NCBI GenBank assembly: GCA_947644595.1
Contig: CANSAE010000001.1
Coordinates: 169,605 to 233,604, forward strand
Length of the DNA: 64,000 nt
Origin: an uncultured Clostridia bacterium
Lineage (GTDB): Bacteria; Bacillota; Clostridia; Oscillospirales; Oscillospiraceae
Direction: 5' to 3'
Part shown: piece by piece, positions 60,187-64,000 of the stretch
How positions within the stretch are numbered: position 1 is the first letter of the stretch
Layout of the letters: the number at the start of each line of letters is the position of its first letter
Made by a program: the position numbers and the translations under genes
The notes under the pieces: generated by a model
What the model was told of the DNA's origin: nothing
Seen by the model: only the letters and a program-made list of their open reading frames with translations
Databases searched by the model: none

Positions 60187-60369
60187 TTAGTCAACCTCAA
60201 CGTTCAGGACAGTACGGCCATTGTACTTGCCGCAGGTCTTGCAGACACGATGGGGCATCTTATACGCGCCGCAGGAGCACTTTACGATTGCGGGTTCTTC
60301 CAGCTTCCAGTGGGAAGAACGTCTTTTATCTCTTCTCTGACGAGATACTTTACTTTTAGGGACAGCCAT
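60187..60369 (-). CDS. rpmF: 50S ribosomal protein L32
   Basis: 60 residues beginning MAVPKSKVSRQRRDKRRSSH with a zinc ribbon of two Cys pairs (CSCG and CKTCG), so the zinc-binding form of L32. The ribosome site is AGGAGGTG. It follows yceD by 39 bases, the conserved yceD-rpmF order. Confidence 0.98.
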   Translation of the reverse strand: MAVPKSKVSRQRRDKRRSSHWKLEEPAIVKCSCGAYKMPHRVCKTCGKYNGRTVLNVEVD

Positions 60370-60408
60370 TGTGACACCTCCTAATCCTTTTAGCTGTTTT
60401 GAGCAGCC

Positions 60409-60903
60409 TCAATTCTCCGTTTTATCCAAAAGCTGCTCAAGCACAGCCCATCTTGGATCAATTTCCTTTTTGCAGGTGCATTCCTCATGGTTGAGGTTTG
60501 CCCCGCACCCGGCGCACAAGCCCTTACAGTCAGGCTTACAAAGCACCTTTGCTTCCATATCAAGTACAAAGCATGTATACAGAATTTCATCCAAATCGAT
60601 CGTATCCTCTTCCATCTGGAACAGGTCCTCTTCCGATTCGTCTACTGCGATGCCGGCGTTTACCGTTACCGACTTTTCCCGATCAAACTGCGCACCGCAA
60701 CGGTCACAGACACAGCGGTATTTTGCCGCAATCATTCCCATCAGCGTCAATGTCCCGGCGGTGTTCACCACCGCACCTTCTGCCAGTAGAGGACCATCAT
60801 ATGCTATCACAGACGGATGTTCCAATCCGTCCACCGGAAGTACACAGGAAAACGGAACCCGCCCTCCCGGCACCTCTATGATTTTGCGCAGATTCAACTT
60901 CAT
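60409..60903 (-). CDS. yceD: YceD family (DUF177) protein
   Basis: 164 residues. The family is needed for normal 23S rRNA accumulation in bacteria and plastids. It has CVCDRCGAQFDRE in the middle and a Cys-rich end (CKPDCKGLCAGCGANLNHEECTC) likely to bind zinc. The ribosome site is AAGGAAG. First gene of the yceD-rpmF operon, under a consensus promoter. Confidence 0.93.
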   Translation of the reverse strand: MKLNLRKIIEVPGGRVPFSCVLPVDGLEHPSVIAYDGPLLAEGAVVNTAGTLTLMGMIAAKYRCVCDRCGAQFDREKSVTVNAGIAVDESEEDLFQMEEDTIDLDEILYTCFVLDMEAKVLCKPDCKGLCAGCGANLNHEECTCKKEIDPRWAVLEQLLDKTEN

Positions 60904-60933
60904 AACAATGCTTCCTTATACAGTCGCTCAAGT

Positions 60934-60962
60934 ATTATAATAGAATAAGTTTCCATTGTCAA
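60934..60962 (-). promoter_or_regulatory. Promoter of yceD-rpmF
   Basis: Consensus TTGACA (60962-60957) and TATAAT (60939-60934) with a 17-base spacer, giving a leader of about 25 bases. Confidence 0.9.
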
Positions 60963-61052
60963 CATCATTTCGCCGAAAATCCGTGAAATTTTATAAGATA
61001 TTACCCTAAATTTCTGTAAAAGTCAATAGAGGGTCAGTTTCAAAATCAATGA

Positions 61053-61081
61053 TTGACAGAATTGCAGTTTTCTAACATAAT
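61053..61081 (+). promoter_or_regulatory. Promoter of the rluA-family gene
   Basis: TTGACA (61053-61058) and CATAAT (61076-61081) with a 17-base spacer, about 30 bases before the TTG start. Confidence 0.82.
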
Positions 61082-61113
61082 AATATCATTGATCCATCCG
61101 GGAGGCAAACCCC

Positions 61114-62169
61114 TTGAAAGAATTTACCATTGAAAAAAATGACGCGGGGCAGCGTCTGGACCGCTTTGTAGGGAAAGCCGTCCCTCTGCTGCCGGAATCT
61201 CTGCTGCAAAAATATATCCGATTGAAGCGCATCAAAGTAAACGGCAAAAGCGCAAAGCGAGACTATCGGCTGATGCTGGGGGATACACTGCAATTATATA
61301 TCAACGATGAGTTTTTTGAAAAGCCCCGGGAGGAGAATTCCTACCTGAAGGTCTCTACTCCCCGGCTGAGTATCGTATACGAAGATGAAAATATTCTGCT
61401 GGTGGATAAAAAGCCGGGAGTGCTGTGCCACAGTGCCGGGCAGTGGGATTACAACACCCTCATTGCCAACATCCAAGCCTACGCTTATCAAAAAGGCGAA
61501 TGGAACCCCCGAGAAGAATATTCTTTTGCGCCTGCTCTGTGCAACCGCATTGACCGGAACACCGGCGGCATTGTCATCGCCGCCAAAACCGCAGAGGCCC
61601 TGCGCATCATGAACCAGAAAATCAAAGACCGGGAAATTGAGAAATACTATCTTTGCATCGTCCACGGCAAACCGGTCCCGGCGGAGGGAACTTTGAGCGG
61701 CTATATTTTTAAGGACGCAAAGAAAAATCAGGTCTATGTGAAGCATCAACCCGAACCGGGCGCGAAACTGTCTCAGACGAAGTACCGGGTGCTGCAAACG
61801 AAAAACGGCCTGTCGCTGGTGGAATGTGAGTTGCTCACCGGGCGCACCCATCAAATCAGGGCGCAAATGGCGGACGCCGGATGGCCGCTTTTGGGCGACG
61901 GAAAATACGGCAGTGAGCGCAAAAACAAGCAGTTCGGCGAGACCTCCGGGCAGGCGCTGTATTCGTATAAGCTGGTATTCAATTTTACAACTGATGCTGG
62001 AGTGTTGGAGTATCTCAACGGGAAAGTATTTTCAGTCTCTAAAATTGATTTTGCTGAAACCTATTTTGGATCAAAAATGTCAAGAGTAAATGCGAAAAAA
62101 TTTGAAATATTTTTTTCAAAGGGCGGCGACGGCTTCACGGAAGATCATTTCAGACGTTTTCCAACCTAA
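61114..62169 (+). CDS. RluA-family pseudouridine synthase
   Basis: 351 residues from a TTG that follows GGGAGG by nine bases. An N-terminal S4 RNA-binding domain (RLDRFVGKAVPLLPESLLQKYIRLKRIKVNG) precedes the synthase domain; the catalytic Asp is in NRIDRNTGG, with LLVDKKPGVLCHS before it and TGRTHQIRAQMADAGWPLLGDGKYG after. It isomerises uridines in rRNA or tRNA; the target is not predictable. The last 20 or so residues run across the 3' end of a convergent IS30-type transposase, so the native C-terminus may have been replaced. Confidence 0.92.
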   Translation: MKEFTIEKNDAGQRLDRFVGKAVPLLPESLLQKYIRLKRIKVNGKSAKRDYRLMLGDTLQLYINDEFFEKPREENSYLKVSTPRLSIVYEDENILLVDKKPGVLCHSAGQWDYNTLIANIQAYAYQKGEWNPREEYSFAPALCNRIDRNTGGIVIAAKTAEALRIMNQKIKDREIEKYYLCIVHGKPVPAEGTLSGYIFKDAKKNQVYVKHQPEPGAKLSQTKYRVLQTKNGLSLVECELLTGRTHQIRAQMADAGWPLLGDGKYGSERKNKQFGETSGQALYSYKLVFNFTTDAGVLEYLNGKVFSVSKIDFAETYFGSKMSRVNAKKFEIFFSKGGDGFTEDHFRRFPT

Positions 62170-63156
62170 ATTTTTACGTGGATAGTTTGCAATCCAGCTT
62201 TCCGCGCGCTTGACTTCTGCGGCGGTCACTTTCCCGAAGTCCGTTCCTTTTGGGAAGTGCCGCCGTATCATTTTGTTTTCGTTCTCGTTGCTTCCCCGCT
62301 CGTAACTGCTGTATGGGTGACAATAGTAAACCTTCGTGCGACTGCCCTTTGTCAGCGCGGAACGTTCCAGCCGCTCCACGTCCGCAAATTCCCCGCCATT
62401 GTCAACGGTGATCGTGCGAAACAGTTTCCGGAATAGGCGCGAACCGAAACGCCTTTCTATACGGTCAAGGGCGGCAACCACGCTTTCAGCCGTCCGATCC
62501 GGCATTAGCTCCATAATTGGAAGGCGGCTTTTTCTTTCGGTCAGAACAAGAAGGGCTTTCTTTGAACTCTTCTTTTTAGAATATACGGTGTCCATTTCCC
62601 AATGTCCCACGTCTTCCCGCGTGTCCACTTCGGCGGGACGTTTCTCTATGCTTTCGCCCTTCGGGGCGCGCTTCACAGTTTTAACTTTGTGGTATGGCCG
62701 CTTGCGCTTCGGTTTTTCCGGCAAGTCTGCGTTTGTCAGGTGAAGGAAAACGCCCTTTTCTATGTAGCTGTAAAATGTGCTTACGCATATACTTGTTGAA
62801 AACTCTTTCCCTTCTGTTTCAATGGACGCAAGAGCGGCGGCGGGGGAATATCCTTCTTCCATCACCTTCTCTTCCAGATATTCCGCAAGGGCATGATCGT
62901 TCCCTATTTTCAAGCCTGCGCCCTTTGCTTTCAGGTTTTCACGGTAACGCCGATCCGCTTCGTCGGGATTATACCGATCTTCTTCAACAAGATCGGTTGT
63001 TAGCTGTGTCATGCGGGCGCGGTTCTTTTCCCGATAAATAGTGCTTACGTGGACGTGCAACCGATCCGCGATTGCCTGCGGCTTTTCCTTTGCCAGCAAA
63101 GCGGCTTCCAGTTTATAGCGGTCTGTTTTTGTTAAATGACTGAAACAATGTCCCAT
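62116..63156 (-). mobile_element. IS30-family transposase
   Basis: 346 residues. An N-terminal helix-turn-helix (HLTKTDRYKLEAALLAKEKP, then AIADRLHVHVSTIYRE) precedes a DDE integrase core with acids in GHWEMDTV, TVDNGGEF and, in the third motif, SYERGSNENENKMIRRHFPKG. The start follows TTGGAGG. Frame and motifs are intact. I could not identify the terminal inverted repeats, so the extent of the element is unknown. Its 3' end overlaps the convergent rluA-family gene by 54 bases. Confidence 0.9.
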
Positions 63157-63218
63157 ACTGTAAACCTCCAAAAATAAAAAATGGGGGGCGGTTTCCCGCC
63201 CCCTGCGCCTGTGTCTGT

Positions 63219-63617
63219 TTATCGCTCCGTTATTTGTAATTCCTTCTTCAATGCCGCTTGAAGGATAGCCGATACATTCACGCCCGCTTTGTCTGCTTCC
63301 GCATTCAACCAAGAAGGCAAGGAAACATTGCGGCGTACCGTCCGCATATCGTTCTTCCTGCGATAGTCCGAAAAATCCACATCTACCAGCGTTATAACGT
63401 CTTCTTCATGTTGCTTTGAAATTTCGGTAACGTTAGAAGGGCGCGGGATCGCCTCTTTTTCATCTTCCATATCAATTCCCATAATTCCGATTGCGTCCCG
63501 TGCCATTTCCATAGCGTCCGCATAATCTGTCCCTTGCGTGTTGATGTTAAAGTCAGGCACAAATACAATGATATATTTTTCGCCTTTGCTCATAATAATA
63601 GGATATGCCGCTTTCAT
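63219..63617 (-). CDS. hicB: HicB-family antitoxin
   Basis: 132 residues: an N-terminal partly degraded RNase H fold (KYIIVFVPDFNINTQGTDYADAMEMARDAIGI) and a C-terminal ribbon-helix-helix DNA-binding part (TVRRNVSLPSWLNAEADKAGVNVSAILQAALKKEL). It neutralises HicA and probably represses the operon. The ATG follows GGGAGG by seven bases. It lies 53 bases downstream of hicA. Confidence 0.92.
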   Translation of the reverse strand: MKAAYPIIMSKGEKYIIVFVPDFNINTQGTDYADAMEMARDAIGIMGIDMEDEKEAIPRPSNVTEISKQHEEDVITLVDVDFSDYRRKNDMRTVRRNVSLPSWLNAEADKAGVNVSAILQAALKKELQITER

Positions 63618-63670
63618 GTGAATACCTCCCAAATTATTCTATGATATATTGTTATCCGTATGGCGGGAGC

Positions 63671-63844
63671 TTATTTCAGCTCCCGCCGCCGTATGATTGC
63701 CCTTGCTAATTCTTCGTCCGTTTCCCTGTGCCGTACCACGCTTTCACGTTCTTTCCCTTTCACGTATATATCGTGATTTGCGCCGTGTCGTTTGAACTTC
63801 CAACCATTCTTTTCCAATAATGCTATGAGGTCTTTTGTTTTCAT
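63671..63844 (-). CDS. hicA: HicA-family mRNA interferase toxin
   Basis: 57 residues with the double-stranded RNA-binding-like fold and the catalytic His in FKRHGANHDIYV. It cleaves mRNA independently of ribosomes when free of HicB. MKTKDLIALLEKNGW is a typical start, after AGGAGGG. Toxin-first order is normal for hicAB. Confidence 0.93.
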   Translation of the reverse strand: MKTKDLIALLEKNGWKFKRHGANHDIYVKGKERESVVRHRETDEELARAIIRRRELK

Positions 63845-63864
63845 GTCCCGCCCTCCTATGTTTC

Positions 63865-63893
63865 TATTATACACAATAAATGTGTATATGTCA
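63865..63893 (-). promoter_or_regulatory. hicAB promoter with palindromic operator in the spacer
   Basis: TTGACA (63893-63888) and TATAAT (63870-63865) are 17 bases apart. The spacer and part of the -10 box form a perfect palindrome, TATACACA-ATAAA-TGTGTATA (63867-63887). This is the expected position for an operator bound by the HicB ribbon-helix-helix domain. Confidence 0.85.
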
Positions 63894-63930
63894 ATAGCTT
63901 TCAGAAAAATAAATGCGAAAAATGCAGAAA

Positions 63931-63948
63931 CGGCGGGATTTCCCGCCG
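63931..63948 (-). terminator. Terminator after the XRE-type gene
   Basis: CGGCGGGA and TCCCGCCG form a strong GC stem just past the stop of the gene entering from the right edge, followed by a T-rich stretch. Confidence 0.7.
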
Positions 63949-63953
63949 CTTTT

Positions 63954-64000
63954 TCATTCTTCCATCCCTACAAGCCATTTCAGTGACACGCCCAGCACTT
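63954..64000 (-). CDS. 3' end of a probable XRE-family regulator (partial)
   Basis: Only 14 residues are visible, VLGVSLKWLVGMEE followed by TGA. The pattern LGVSxxWLxGxE is the usual end of the Cro/C1-type helix-turn-helix domain. The rest lies outside the window. It would be read on the same strand as hicAB, ahead of it. Confidence 0.55.
   Translation of the reverse strand, partial: VLGVSLKWLVGMEE

Noticed and set aside
62116..63218. Defining a full IS30 element with inverted repeats
   Set aside because: I could not find convincing terminal inverted repeats or a target duplication around the transposase.

Overview
This window looks like the chromosome of a spore-forming anaerobic Clostridia, most likely in or near the Oscillospiraceae. 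The grounds are sporulation genes (spoIIM, a spoIID-like gene, spoIIIAA-AB, a CotF-type coat protein), a minimal two-gene SUF system, an archaeal-type aspartate-semialdehyde dehydrogenase, a Gx-transporter/NusG-II pair and a T-box-controlled tryptophan ABC transporter. The taxon is inferred from gene content only.

Positions 1-10003 are an integrated accessory region. Two identical 51-bp copies (2645-2695 and 9953-10003) of the 3' half of a tRNA-Thr(CGT) gene, each followed by a terminator, mark element junctions. The leftmost element holds a type I restriction methyltransferase (hsdM) and an MntA/HepT-type toxin-antitoxin pair next to its att copy. The second element (about 7.3 kb) starts with a 5'-truncated tyrosine integrase. 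It carries an MFS carrier, a BaiA-like short-chain dehydrogenase, a CaiB/BaiF-type CoA-transferase, an AraC regulator with two DNA-binding domains and a sensor-only paralogue. It ends in a decayed copy of the same toxin-antitoxin locus and the second att copy. The intact tRNA-Thr gene should lie left of the window.

Positions 10047-41617 are mostly core chromosome: ruvCAB; spoIIM-xerD; spoIID-queA-tgt-yajC; divergent asd-dapA-dapB for diaminopimelate/lysine; Gx/NusG-II; degV; TVP38; an aminotransferase; spoIIIAA-AB; a long ybaK-uvrA-recD2-comF-mreB-DUF1015 run; gluQ; two small coat genes; a second degV; and trpXYZ-type ABC genes under a T-box whose specifier reads UGG (Trp).

Positions 42100-44250 hold a relic of a mobilizable element (MobC pseudogene and oriT-like dyads), followed by an HxlR regulator divergent from two flavodoxin-fold genes. 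Positions 44352-53600 form a nine-gene leftward operon: a ribose-type ABC importer, two Gfo/Idh oxidoreductases, two TIM-barrel isomerases, an arylamine N-acetyltransferase homologue and adenosine deaminase. It looks like an uncharacterised uptake and catabolic pathway.

Positions 53862-61000 return to core genes: a 3-methyladenine glycosylase, tRNA-Ala(GGC), an NTF2-fold protein, sufB-sufC, plsY, der, a DUF512 radical SAM protein, rpmF and yceD. Beyond an rluA-family gene, 62116-64000 is accessory again: an IS30-type transposase, a hicAB toxin-antitoxin pair with a palindromic operator inside its promoter, and the 3' end of a probable XRE regulator.

Basis of the calls: all family names come from reading protein motifs; no database search was run. 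Start codons were chosen by ribosome binding site and family length, and often differ from the longest possible reading frame.
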